NCBI GenBank assembly: GCA_902633985.1
Contig: CACPHV010000004.1
Coordinates: 1-64,000 of the forward strand
Direction of reading: 5' to 3'
Origin: an uncultured Pelagibacteraceae bacterium
GTDB taxonomy: Bacteria; Pseudomonadota; Alphaproteobacteria; Pelagibacterales; Pelagibacteraceae
DNA: 64,000 nt
This document shows, piece after piece, positions 56,731-64,000 of this stretch; within the stretch, counting starts at the first letter, position 1, and each line of letters opens with the position of its first letter. The position numbers and the translations under genes were made by a program. The notes under the pieces are model-generated. The model saw only the letters and a list, made by a program, of their open reading frames with translations, searched no databases and had not been told where the DNA came from.

Positions 56731-58557
56731 ATGAGCAATAATATAAGAAACATCACAATCATAGCCCATGTTGATCATGGTAAAACTACTCTAATTGATA
56801 ATTTAATGAAACAAAGTGGTTCATTTAGAGATAATGAAGTTGTTGATGAAAGATTAATGGATTCCGGAGAACTTGAAAAAGAAAGAGGAATTACAATTTT
56901 AGCAAAACCTGCCTCAATTAATTGGAATAATTCTAGAATAAATATTATTGATACTCCAGGTCACAGAGATTTTGCTGCAGAAGTTGAGAGAGTTTTAAGT
57001 ATGGCAGATGGTGCTTTGCTATTAATTGACTCAGCAGAAGGTGTTATGCCTCAAACAAAATTTGTATTATCAAAAGCATTAAAACAAGGATTAAAACCAA
57101 TTGTTGTTATAAACAAATTAGACAAAGCTGATCAAAGAGCAAACGAAGTTTTAGATGAAACATTTGATTTATTTGTTAGCTTAGATGCAAATGAAGAACA
57201 GTTAGATTTTCCTGTTTTATATGCAAGTGGAAGATCAGGTTGGGCAAACTATGAAGTTAATGGTCCAAGAGAAAATTTAAATCCTTTATTAGATTTAATT
57301 ATAGAACATGTTAAACCTGAAAAACTAGATAAGACTAAACCTTTTGCAATGTTGTCGACACTGCTTTACTCGGACAGTTTTTTAGGTAGAAGTTTAGTTG
57401 GAAAGATTGCGCAAGGAACTGCAAAAGCTAATCAATCTATAAAAGCAATAAATTTAAAAGGTGAAAAAATTGATGAAGGAAAATTAACAAAAATTTTTAG
57501 ATATGAAGGAACAAAAAAAGTTCCAATAGATGTTGGTGAGGCTGGAGATATTGTGGTTGTTGCTGGATTAGAAAGAGCAAACGTCGCTGATACTATATGT
57601 GACCTAGAAGTAAACGAGCCGATCCCTGCTACTCCAATAGATCCTCCTACAATGTCAATTACAATTACCGTAAATACTTCACCTTTAGCTGGAACTGAAG
57701 GTAAAAAACTAACCAGCACTCAAATAAGAGATAGATTAGTTCAAGAAGCACAAAATAACGTTGGAATTACATTTTCTGAAAACGAAGGAAAAGACTCTTT
57801 TGTGGTAAGTGGTAGAGGCGAGTTAATGTTGGAAATTCTTTTAACTCAAATGAGAAGAGAAGGTTTTGAAATGACAGTTAGCCCTCCAAAGGTTTTATAC
57901 AAAACTGATGAAAGTGGAAATAAACTTGAGCCAATTGAAGAAATTACCATGGACCTTGATGAAGAACATTCATCAAAAGTAATCGATTCAATGAACAGAA
58001 GAAAAGGTAAACTAGTAGAGTTAAAAGATACTGGAACTAACAAAAAAAGATTAATTTTTCACGCACCTACTAGAGGCCTAATGGGTTACACAAGTAGATT
58101 TCTTACACTTACAAAAGGAAACGGAGTGATCAACAGAATATTCCATAGCTATGGTCCTTTTGAAGGAGAGATGGAAGGCAGAAGAAACGGAGCATTAATA
58201 TCAATGGAGCAAGGAAAAGCTGTTGCATTCGCTATCTTTAACTTACAGGCACGAGGAGAAATGTTTGTTACACATAATGACTCTGTTTATCCCGGAATGA
58301 TTGTTGGTCTTTCGCCTAAACCGGGAGATATGATCATTAATGTAATGAAGGGTAAAAAATTGACCAATATGAGAACCCAAGGTACTGATGAGAATGTCGT
58401 GCTTACACCTGTAAGAAAAATGTCGATTGCAGAACAGTTAAGTATGCTTAATACAGATGAAGCTTTAGAGATAACGCCAGACTCATGCAGATTAAGAAAA
58501 GCAATTCTTGATCCACACGAAAGAAAAAAAAGCGAAAAAGCTATAGCTGCTGCTTAA
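56731..58557 (+). CDS. typA: Translational GTPase TypA/BipA
   Basis: A ribosome-associated GTPase, 608 residues. G1 is AHVDHGKTTLIDNLM near 11-25, the switch region is LMDSGELEKERGITILAK, G3 is DTPGHRDF near 75-82 and G4 is VINKLDKAD near 128-136. The later EF-G-like domains have GRGELMLEILLTQMRREGFEM and the BipA-specific C-terminal domain LLGYTSRFLTLTKG-like (GLMGYTSRFLTLTKGNGVI). Its stop codon shares TTAA at 58554-58557 with the opposite gene. Confidence 0.97.
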   Translation: MSNNIRNITIIAHVDHGKTTLIDNLMKQSGSFRDNEVVDERLMDSGELEKERGITILAKPASINWNNSRINIIDTPGHRDFAAEVERVLSMADGALLLIDSAEGVMPQTKFVLSKALKQGLKPIVVINKLDKADQRANEVLDETFDLFVSLDANEEQLDFPVLYASGRSGWANYEVNGPRENLNPLLDLIIEHVKPEKLDKTKPFAMLSTLLYSDSFLGRSLVGKIAQGTAKANQSIKAINLKGEKIDEGKLTKIFRYEGTKKVPIDVGEAGDIVVVAGLERANVADTICDLEVNEPIPATPIDPPTMSITITVNTSPLAGTEGKKLTSTQIRDRLVQEAQNNVGITFSENEGKDSFVVSGRGELMLEILLTQMRREGFEMTVSPPKVLYKTDESGNKLEPIEEITMDLDEEHSSKVIDSMNRRKGKLVELKDTGTNKKRLIFHAPTRGLMGYTSRFLTLTKGNGVINRIFHSYGPFEGEMEGRRNGALISMEQGKAVAFAIFNLQARGEMFVTHNDSVYPGMIVGLSPKPGDMIINVMKGKKLTNMRTQGTDENVVLTPVRKMSIAEQLSMLNTDEALEITPDSCRLRKAILDPHERKKSEKAIAAA

Positions 58558-59201
58558 TCAAAAGTTTTATCAACTAAATAAAGTCCTAAAGCAACGCAAG
58601 GACCTATGCCAAACGCAAACAACAAAGTTCCAATCCCCACTGTACCTCCTAAATACCATCCAATACTAACAACTGAAATTTCTAATGTTGCTCTTACAAC
58701 AGCTATAGGAAAATTAGTTAATTTTTGTAATCCTATCATCAATCCATCTCTAGGACCGGCTCCTAAGTTTGATACCAAGTAAATACCCCCACCTATTCCA
58801 ACCATGATTACAGAAATTACAGCTAACAATAATTGATGAATATAATTTGATGGTGTTGGAACATATTTGATACAAAGATCAATCATAATTGCAATTATCA
58901 AAGCATTAAATATTGTGCCCATCCCTGGTTTTTGCCCAAGAGGAATCCATAAAATTAAAACAGCAATACTTATTAATAAAGTGATAGTTCCAATACTTAA
59001 ATTAACATTTAAAGAAATACCTTGGGCTAAAACACTCCAAGGAGATGCACCTGTGAATGAAACAATTAACAATCCTTCACCCAATCCAAATAAAGACAAA
59101 CCAAAACATAAGAAAAAAAATGTAGAAAACTTTGGTTTAAAATTAAATGGTTTTTCTGAGCTCCATTTTACTTTTGGAATTTTTTTTATTTTTAAAAACA
59201 T
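58554..59201 (-). CDS. YczE/YitT-like integral membrane protein
   Basis: A 215-residue membrane protein with about five to six hydrophobic helices. The pattern LFGLGEGLLIVSFTGASPWSVL near the first helix and the second repeat-like NLGAGPRDGLMIGLQKLTNF near 145-164 are hallmarks of the YczE (YyaS/YitT-related) family, where two G-x-x-P/R-D loops recur. The function is unknown; transporter-like roles have been suggested. It is convergent with typA. Confidence 0.8.
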   Translation of the reverse strand: MFLKIKKIPKVKWSSEKPFNFKPKFSTFFFLCFGLSLFGLGEGLLIVSFTGASPWSVLAQGISLNVNLSIGTITLLISIAVLILWIPLGQKPGMGTIFNALIIAIMIDLCIKYVPTPSNYIHQLLLAVISVIMVGIGGGIYLVSNLGAGPRDGLMIGLQKLTNFPIAVVRATLEISVVSIGWYLGGTVGIGTLLFAFGIGPCVALGLYLVDKTFD

Positions 59202-59254
59202 AATAGTAATAAGCTATATCTATTGATGAAAAATTCTAATATTGTAACCAGTAA

Positions 59255-59935
59255 ATGAAAAAGTTTGTGGTTATTTTACTTGTTGTATTTTTTTCATCAA
59301 TTTCTTCGGCTCATATAGGTCATTATAACAAATTTGACAAAATAGAAATGGAGATCTTGAGAAATGATGAAGTAATTGGATATAACAATTATTATTTTAA
59401 AAGAGATGGTGAAAAAACGATAGTAAAAAATCAATATAAATTTGAGGTAAAATTACTATCTGCAACAATATTTAAAGTAGAGGGATATGGGGAAGAAATT
59501 TATTTAAAAGATAATTTAATATCTTTTCAATCAAAGACACTTCAAAATAAAAAAGAAAAATTTGTAAACTTAAAACTAGATAAAAATAATAAAAAGTTTG
59601 ATATCAAAGGATCTTCATACTCAGGTGAAGCTTCTGTTAAAAATATTATTGGAAATTGGTGGAGTCATAAAATTTTACAAGCAGAAAGCCAAATAAGTCC
59701 TATTTCTGGAAGTATAAAAGAACAAATAGTTACTTTTATTGGAAAGGAAAATATTTTAATTAATGGCAAACAATACGAAACAGATCATTTCAAACTTACA
59801 TCTAAAGATATGTCTCTTCCTGAAGATAAAAAATTAAATTTTGACATTTGGCTAGATAAAAAAACTTCAGTAATTGTTAAAATTACATATGAGAGAATGG
59901 GAAATTGGGAATATCGCTTAAAAAATCTTGAATAA
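59255..59935 (+). CDS. Secreted protein of unknown function (DUF6134-like)
   Basis: A 226-residue protein with a signal peptide (KKFVVILLVVFFSSISSAHI, cleavage near SSA-H). The mature part is beta-rich. It starts with MEILRNDEVIGYNNYYFKRD and passes NQYKFEVKLLSATIFKVEGYGEEIYLK to NWWSHKILQAESQISPISG. It ends KKTSVIVKITYERMGNWEYRL. This layout (a 'does not-reset' sequence with paired strands and a W-W motif) resembles the DUF6134 group of alphaproteobacterial exported proteins. No catalytic residues are evident, and function is unknown. Confidence 0.65.
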   Translation: MKKFVVILLVVFFSSISSAHIGHYNKFDKIEMEILRNDEVIGYNNYYFKRDGEKTIVKNQYKFEVKLLSATIFKVEGYGEEIYLKDNLISFQSKTLQNKKEKFVNLKLDKNNKKFDIKGSSYSGEASVKNIIGNWWSHKILQAESQISPISGSIKEQIVTFIGKENILINGKQYETDHFKLTSKDMSLPEDKKLNFDIWLDKKTSVIVKITYERMGNWEYRLKNLE

Positions 59936-59937
59936 AA

Positions 59938-60909
59938 TTATTTATTTATTTTTTTAAAAAGATCGTTTGCACTTATCCATCCAGCCTCTAATCTAGGACC
60001 TACAAACCAATCTGCACACACTCCTAATTTTAATTTATTATTCCAATAACTTTTAACTTTTAAGGCTCTAGAATTTGAGGAATATTTCCAACCATGATTT
60101 AATAAAGTTAATATTTTTGTTTTTTTAATTCCAGTAAGTTTAAAGAATTGATCAATTAAAATCTTTGAGTTTTTTTCTTTATTTTCTCTATTTTTATTTA
60201 TTTTTTTATTTGCCCATAAATTTGTACTTTGTAAAGTCCATAAATCATTATTACTTTTAAATCTTTTTTTACTATTTTCTTTAGCAGCCCATCCTAAAAT
60301 TTTATCGTTAAATAAATAACTCGATATGTCTTTATTTGTTTTTTTAATTTCAATCATGACAGTAATATTTGCATCCATTTTAATTTTTTTTTTGATGAAG
60401 GGATCTTTTATAAATTTTTTTGATAATTTTTTTAATTGTGGGAATGGACAAGTTAATATTAATTTATCATAATATTTTATTTGGTTGTTCTTAAAATTTA
60501 ATTTCCATTTATTTTTCATATATTTAATCTTCTCTAACTCGCATTGAAAATTACAATTTATATTCTTTATTAAGTGTTTGCTAATATCGTTGTTGCCTTT
60601 GCAGCCAATTATTTTGACATGATTTTTATTTTCTTTTTTTAATTTGTTTAAAAAGATATGTTTACCACTCCATTTTTTTAGAATTTTTTTTTCACATAAA
60701 TTTGTAATAAATTTTTTAAATTGAATTGATTTTGGAGAAATATATTGTGTCCCATGGTCAAATCCTTTTGACTTATTTAATCTTTTAAAAGAAGATCTAC
60801 CACCTGGACCTCGAGCTTTGTCATAAATGTGTACAGAATTTTTTTTACTTAACAAATTAGCTATAGTTGCTCCTGAAATTCCAGAGCCAATTACACAATA
60901 ACTACTCAT
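59938..60909 (-). CDS. Renalase-like FAD/NAD(P)-binding oxidoreductase
   Basis: A 323-residue flavoprotein. The N-terminus CVIGSGISGATIANLLSK near 5-22 is the FAD-binding fold, followed by VHIYDKARGPGGRSSFKR near 26-43 and FDHGTQYISPKS near 51-62, the renalase/COG3380 signature. The C-terminal NHGWKYSSNSRAL and LGVCADWFVGPRLEAGWISANDL match the family's closing FAD motif. The middle is very Lys/Asn rich. Substrate unknown; related enzymes oxidise aberrant reduced nicotinamides or amines. It overlaps tldE by 4 bases. Confidence 0.82.
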   Translation of the reverse strand: MSSYCVIGSGISGATIANLLSKKNSVHIYDKARGPGGRSSFKRLNKSKGFDHGTQYISPKSIQFKKFITNLCEKKILKKWSGKHIFLNKLKKENKNHVKIIGCKGNNDISKHLIKNINCNFQCELEKIKYMKNKWKLNFKNNQIKYYDKLILTCPFPQLKKLSKKFIKDPFIKKKIKMDANITVMIEIKKTNKDISSYLFNDKILGWAAKENSKKRFKSNNDLWTLQSTNLWANKKINKNRENKEKNSKILIDQFFKLTGIKKTKILTLLNHGWKYSSNSRALKVKSYWNNKLKLGVCADWFVGPRLEAGWISANDLFKKINK

Positions 60910-62222
60910 TTTCCTGCAACAGTCATACCTTCTATCATCATAGTTGGTGAATTGACTGAATATTCGAATTCTAAATCATTAGCTAAAAGTATATTTTTGA
61001 ACATATCCTTAAAATTACCAGCAATTGTTATTTCATTAACAGGATATTTAAATTCTCCATCTTCAACCAAAAAACCAGTAGCCCCTACTGAATAATCTCC
61101 TGTTACAAGATTAGATCCGTGACCAATAGTTTCAGTAATATAAAGACTTCTTGAATTTTTTTTTAGAAGATCTTCGTAGCTTATGTTTCCTTTTTCAAAA
61201 TATAAATTAGTAGTTCCACCACTTCTTCCATTTGATTTTAAATTTAATTTTTTTCCATTGTAAGTGTCTACAAGATAATTTTTGAGTATTCCATTCTCTA
61301 TAAGCTGTAATGTATTTGAATTTACACCCTCTGAATCAAAATTTTGGGATCCCATTCCTTTAACTATATCGGGTTTATCAATTACATTTATCGAATTAGC
61401 AAAAACCTGTTGATCAATTTTATCCTTTAAAAATGAAGTACCTCTTGCAATTGCAGAGGCAGATATTGCACTTGCAAAAGCACTTAACATTCCCTTTGAA
61501 ATTCTTTTATCAAAAATTATACTGATCTTCTCACTTCCAATCTTTTTAGGGCTCAATTTTCTAATAGTTTGCTTAGCAGCTTTATTTCCAAGATCAATTG
61601 CTTGCTTAATATCAGACAAATGACGTTTGCTAGAGAATTCATAGTCTCTTTCCATGCTATTTTCATCTTTTGCAACTGTTACACAAGAAGCAGCAAAAGA
61701 GGAGGTTTTATAACCGTCACAAAATCCGTCACTATTAGCTAATATAAAATTTGATTTATTTTCAGTGAAACTAGATTCTGTATTTATAATTTGATTATCT
61801 GTTGAAGCAGACTCCTCTAAATCTTTTAAATATTTTATTTTTTTATCGTTTTCGAATCTTGTTTCATCATACAAGTTGAGGCTACTAATTTGTTTGGCTA
61901 ATAAATTTTTATCAGGCAAAGAATTAAATTCATCCTCTGGTGTAATTTTTGTAGTTTCAAAGCACTTTTCAATTAATGTTTTGATATTTTCATCTAGTAA
62001 ATTTGATGATGAAATTGATGATCTTCTTTTACCTAAATAAGTTTCTATACTTAATGCCAATCCATCTGATCTATCTGAGGCCTCTAGGGATTTATTTCTA
62101 AAATTAACTGTTTCTGAAATTGAATGACCAACTGTAACACTTGCATCAGTTGCTCCCATTTTTTTTGCTAAATCTAAACAATATGAAGCTTTCGATTTTA
62201 GAAATTCTTGATCCTTAACCAT
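60906..62222 (-). CDS. tldE: TldE/PmbA-family metalloprotease subunit
   Basis: Partner of TldD in the heterodimeric peptidase that matures small peptides. At 438 residues it has the family blocks GATDASVTVGHSISETVNFRNKS near 19-41, FDKRISKGMLSAFASAISASAIARG near 234-258, and FDSEGVNSNTLQLIENGILKNYLVDTYNGKKL. It closes with the ATGFLVEDGEFKYPVNEITIAGNF stretch. As expected of TldE, it lacks the HExxxH zinc motif. It follows tldD by 6 bases. Confidence 0.93.
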   Translation of the reverse strand: MVKDQEFLKSKASYCLDLAKKMGATDASVTVGHSISETVNFRNKSLEASDRSDGLALSIETYLGKRRSSISSSNLLDENIKTLIEKCFETTKITPEDEFNSLPDKNLLAKQISSLNLYDETRFENDKKIKYLKDLEESASTDNQIINTESSFTENKSNFILANSDGFCDGYKTSSFAASCVTVAKDENSMERDYEFSSKRHLSDIKQAIDLGNKAAKQTIRKLSPKKIGSEKISIIFDKRISKGMLSAFASAISASAIARGTSFLKDKIDQQVFANSINVIDKPDIVKGMGSQNFDSEGVNSNTLQLIENGILKNYLVDTYNGKKLNLKSNGRSGGTTNLYFEKGNISYEDLLKKNSRSLYITETIGHGSNLVTGDYSVGATGFLVEDGEFKYPVNEITIAGNFKDMFKNILLANDLEFEYSVNSPTMMIEGMTVAGK

Positions 62223-62228
62223 AATACT

Positions 62229-63641
62229 TTAAAGTTTTGTTCCACCAACTGTCATTTTATCGATCAAAATTGAGGGTTGAGCAACTCCCACTGGAACTCC
62301 TTGCCCTGCTTTTCCACAAGTTCCTATACCTGGATCTAGCATCATATCATTTCCTACCATTGATACTTCTTTAAGTATTGATGGTCCATCACCAATAAGT
62401 GTTGCGCCTTTAATTGGAGATCCAATTTTACCATTATTTATTTCGTAAGCTTCAGTACAATTAAATACAAATTTACCAGATGTAATATCTACCTGGCCAC
62501 CTCCAAAACTTACTGCAAAAATTCCTTTATCAACAGATTTGATCATTTCATCTTGAGTTTGATTGCCACTTAACATCATTGTATTTCTCATCCTTGGCAA
62601 AACAATATGTCTATAATTTTCTCTTCTTCCAGATCCGGTAGATCTTGTATTCATTAATCTTGCATTATGCCTGTCTTGCATAAAGTTTTTCAGAATACCA
62701 TTTTCAATCAAAACTGTTCGCTCAGTTGGCGTTCCCTCGTCATCAATAGTTAAACTACCTCTTCTATTATCTATCGTACCATCATCAATAATTGTTACTC
62801 CCTCACTTGCAACTTTTTCTCCCATAAGATCGTGAAATGCTGATGTTTTTTTTCTATTAAAATCTCCTTCTAGACCATGACCAATTGCTTCATGAATTAA
62901 TATAGCAGGCCAACCAGGTCCTAAGACTACTTTCATCTCACCAGCAGGTGCTGGTTTGCTTTCTAAATTTACTGATGCAATTCTAAAAGCCTCTTCACAA
63001 ACATTTTTCCAATTATCATTTTTTAAATAATCATCATAAGATTGTCTGCCACCAATTCCATATACTCCCGTTTCTTTTCTTCCATTTTTTTCCAACATCA
63101 CAGAAACGTTAAATCTAATTAATGGACGTACATCGGTGAGCGCTTCTCCACCTGATCGAATAATTTCAATTGATTTTTGCTCACCAGCAAAACTAGCAGT
63201 TACTTGTCTTACCGATCCATCTTTTTTTCTTAAAAAATCATTTACTTTATTTAAAACTTCTAATTTCGAATCTAAAGTTTTTTGTTCAATTGGATTAATA
63301 TCTTTATAAAATTTTTTATTAGATTTTGGAATTTCATGATTATATGTGCCTTTAATTGATTTAAGAGTTGATTTAAGATTTTCTGAGGAATTTTTAAGTG
63401 AATCTTTTGATATTTCGTTTGAATATGAATAGGCAACAACTTCGTTTGAAATAGCTCTGAAGCCAAATCCTAAATCAGAACTATAGTTTGAGCTTTTTAT
63501 TTTATTGTCATCTAACAAAATTGACTCTGATTTAGACTGCTCTAAATAAAGCTCACCATCATCACAATTGTTTAGTGTTTCAGATACTATTTTATCTGCA
63601 TCTTGTCTTGTTAAATCAGATTTGTTAAAGAAATCACTCAT
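62229..63641 (-). CDS. tldD: Metalloprotease TldD
   Basis: The catalytic subunit of TldD/E, 470 residues. The zinc motif is ILIHEAIGHGLEGDFNRK near 250-267 (HExxxH). Downstream are IDDGTIDNRRGSLTIDDEGTPTERTVLIENG and MRNTMMLSGNQ, and the C-terminal YEINNGKIGSPIKGATLIG and MLDPGIGTCGKAGQGVPVGVAQPS with the third ligand Cys region. It precedes tldE. Members process peptides such as microcin B17 and the PqqA-like leader peptides; no such peptide gene is seen here. Confidence 0.95.
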   Translation of the reverse strand: MSDFFNKSDLTRQDADKIVSETLNNCDDGELYLEQSKSESILLDDNKIKSSNYSSDLGFGFRAISNEVVAYSYSNEISKDSLKNSSENLKSTLKSIKGTYNHEIPKSNKKFYKDINPIEQKTLDSKLEVLNKVNDFLRKKDGSVRQVTASFAGEQKSIEIIRSGGEALTDVRPLIRFNVSVMLEKNGRKETGVYGIGGRQSYDDYLKNDNWKNVCEEAFRIASVNLESKPAPAGEMKVVLGPGWPAILIHEAIGHGLEGDFNRKKTSAFHDLMGEKVASEGVTIIDDGTIDNRRGSLTIDDEGTPTERTVLIENGILKNFMQDRHNARLMNTRSTGSGRRENYRHIVLPRMRNTMMLSGNQTQDEMIKSVDKGIFAVSFGGGQVDITSGKFVFNCTEAYEINNGKIGSPIKGATLIGDGPSILKEVSMVGNDMMLDPGIGTCGKAGQGVPVGVAQPSILIDKMTVGGTKL

Positions 63642-63726
63642 TCATCTTAAATAGTGGTTTGTTGATAATTTTCAACTGATCATTTTACGCATGTACAATT
63701 TATTACTAAAAGTTAATTATTGTTAA

Positions 63727-64000
63727 ATGAAAGTATTTTTTAATAACTCTTGTAAAATCTGTAGATCAGAAATTAACTTATATAAAAAAGAAAATATCAA
63801 AGATATTGACTGGATAGATATAACAAATAACTCAGATGCTGAAAAAGAAACATCTAGAAATGATAAAGAATTATTAAGAAGATTGCATGTTAAGGAGAAT
63901 GGTAAAATTATTCAAGGCGCTGAGGCGTTTCTTTATGTTTGGAAAAAAATTCCAAAATATAAATTTTTATATAAATTTTTCAAACTACCAATAATTTTCA
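63727..64000 (+). CDS. Thiol-disulfide protein, DCC family (DUF393), partial
   Basis: Ninety-one codons from the ATG at 63727 run past the window end without a stop. The start KVFFNNSCKICRSEINLYKK has the C-x2-C pair at 9-12 at the DCC position (usually DGDCPLCR). DIDWIDITNN and RRLHVKENGKIIQGAEAFLYVWKKIP follow the DUF393 pattern. The family is thioredoxin-like with unknown targets. It is divergent from tldD by 85 bases. Confidence 0.85.
   Translation, partial: MKVFFNNSCKICRSEINLYKKENIKDIDWIDITNNSDAEKETSRNDKELLRRLHVKENGKIIQGAEAFLYVWKKIPKYKFLYKFFKLPIIF

Noticed and set aside
63642..63726. A possible terminator or RNA in the 85-base gap between tldD and the DCC gene
   Set aside because: No stem with a T run and no tRNA-like folding was found; it is AT-rich divergent promoter space at most.

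Overview
The window looks like a piece of a streamlined marine alphaproteobacterium of the SAR11 / Pelagibacter type. The evidence is very low G+C (about 30% by eye), almost no intergenic space (no gene-free stretch exceeds about 155 bases), short forms of several proteins, alphaproteobacterial gene neighbourhoods (mutY-dciA-dsbA-smc, atpI-B-E-G-F, ctaC-D-B-G-E-surf1), a CcrM-type GANTC methyltransferase and a retinal-synthesis cluster. Nearly all of it is core metabolism. I see no CRISPR array, insertion sequence, prophage, integron or rRNA operon.

Layout. 1-2.6 kb: end of prs, then rplY, pth and ychF (+). 2.5-5.1 kb: cytochrome bc1 complex petA-petB-petC (-). 5.2-7.0 kb: trmL, hemF, greA (+). 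7.0-10.9 kb: a minus-strand run reading TPR protein, ispE, tRNA-Gln, CCA-adding enzyme. 10.9-13.3 kb: a family-4-like uracil-DNA glycosylase, rnhB, ccrM (+). 13.3-15.5 kb: an FAD monooxygenase and mutY (-). 15.5-21.5 kb: dciA, a DsbA-like protein, a short SMC and the F0 sector of ATP synthase (+). 21.5-28.1 kb: crtI (apparently frameshifted), crtB, crtY, blh, ispH, thrB, rnhA (+). 28.1-35.5 kb: peroxiredoxin, thrC, and the aa3-type cytochrome oxidase operon with its assembly factors (-). 35.6-40.1 kb: rsmE (-), HAD dehalogenase, pirin and quinone oxidoreductase (+), a DUF2721 protein (-), ubiA (+). 40.1-44.9 kb: lipid A/LPS genes msbA, kdtA, lpxK and an lpxL-type acyltransferase. 44.9-46.9 kb: a DUF2093 protein (-), purD, rsmD. 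46.9-53.3 kb: pgi, a lipoprotein, lspA, ileS, ribF and a HAD hydrolase (-). 53.4-55.5 kb: groES-groEL with the only clear intrinsic terminator. 55.5-64 kb: a SAM methyltransferase (-), a 38-codon basic ORF, typA, a YczE-like membrane protein, a secreted protein, a renalase-like oxidoreductase, tldE, tldD and the start of a DCC-family thiol protein.

How the genes fit together. The window holds much of the aerobic energy chain (bc1, aa3 oxidase with heme/copper assembly, F0). It also holds the route from isoprenoid precursors (ispE, ispH) through phytoene and lycopene to beta-carotene and retinal, which would serve a proteorhodopsin encoded elsewhere. crtE and the rhodopsin itself are not here.

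The points most worth a second look are: the one-base break in crtI at a run of six T; the tRNA-Gln whose CCA end lies 3 nt before the start codon of the CCA-adding enzyme; an SMC with no recognisable hinge; three GANTC sites just upstream of ccrM; convergent genes that share one TTAA as both stop codons; and two small ORFs (41 and 38 codons). I did not find a clearly new multi-gene system.
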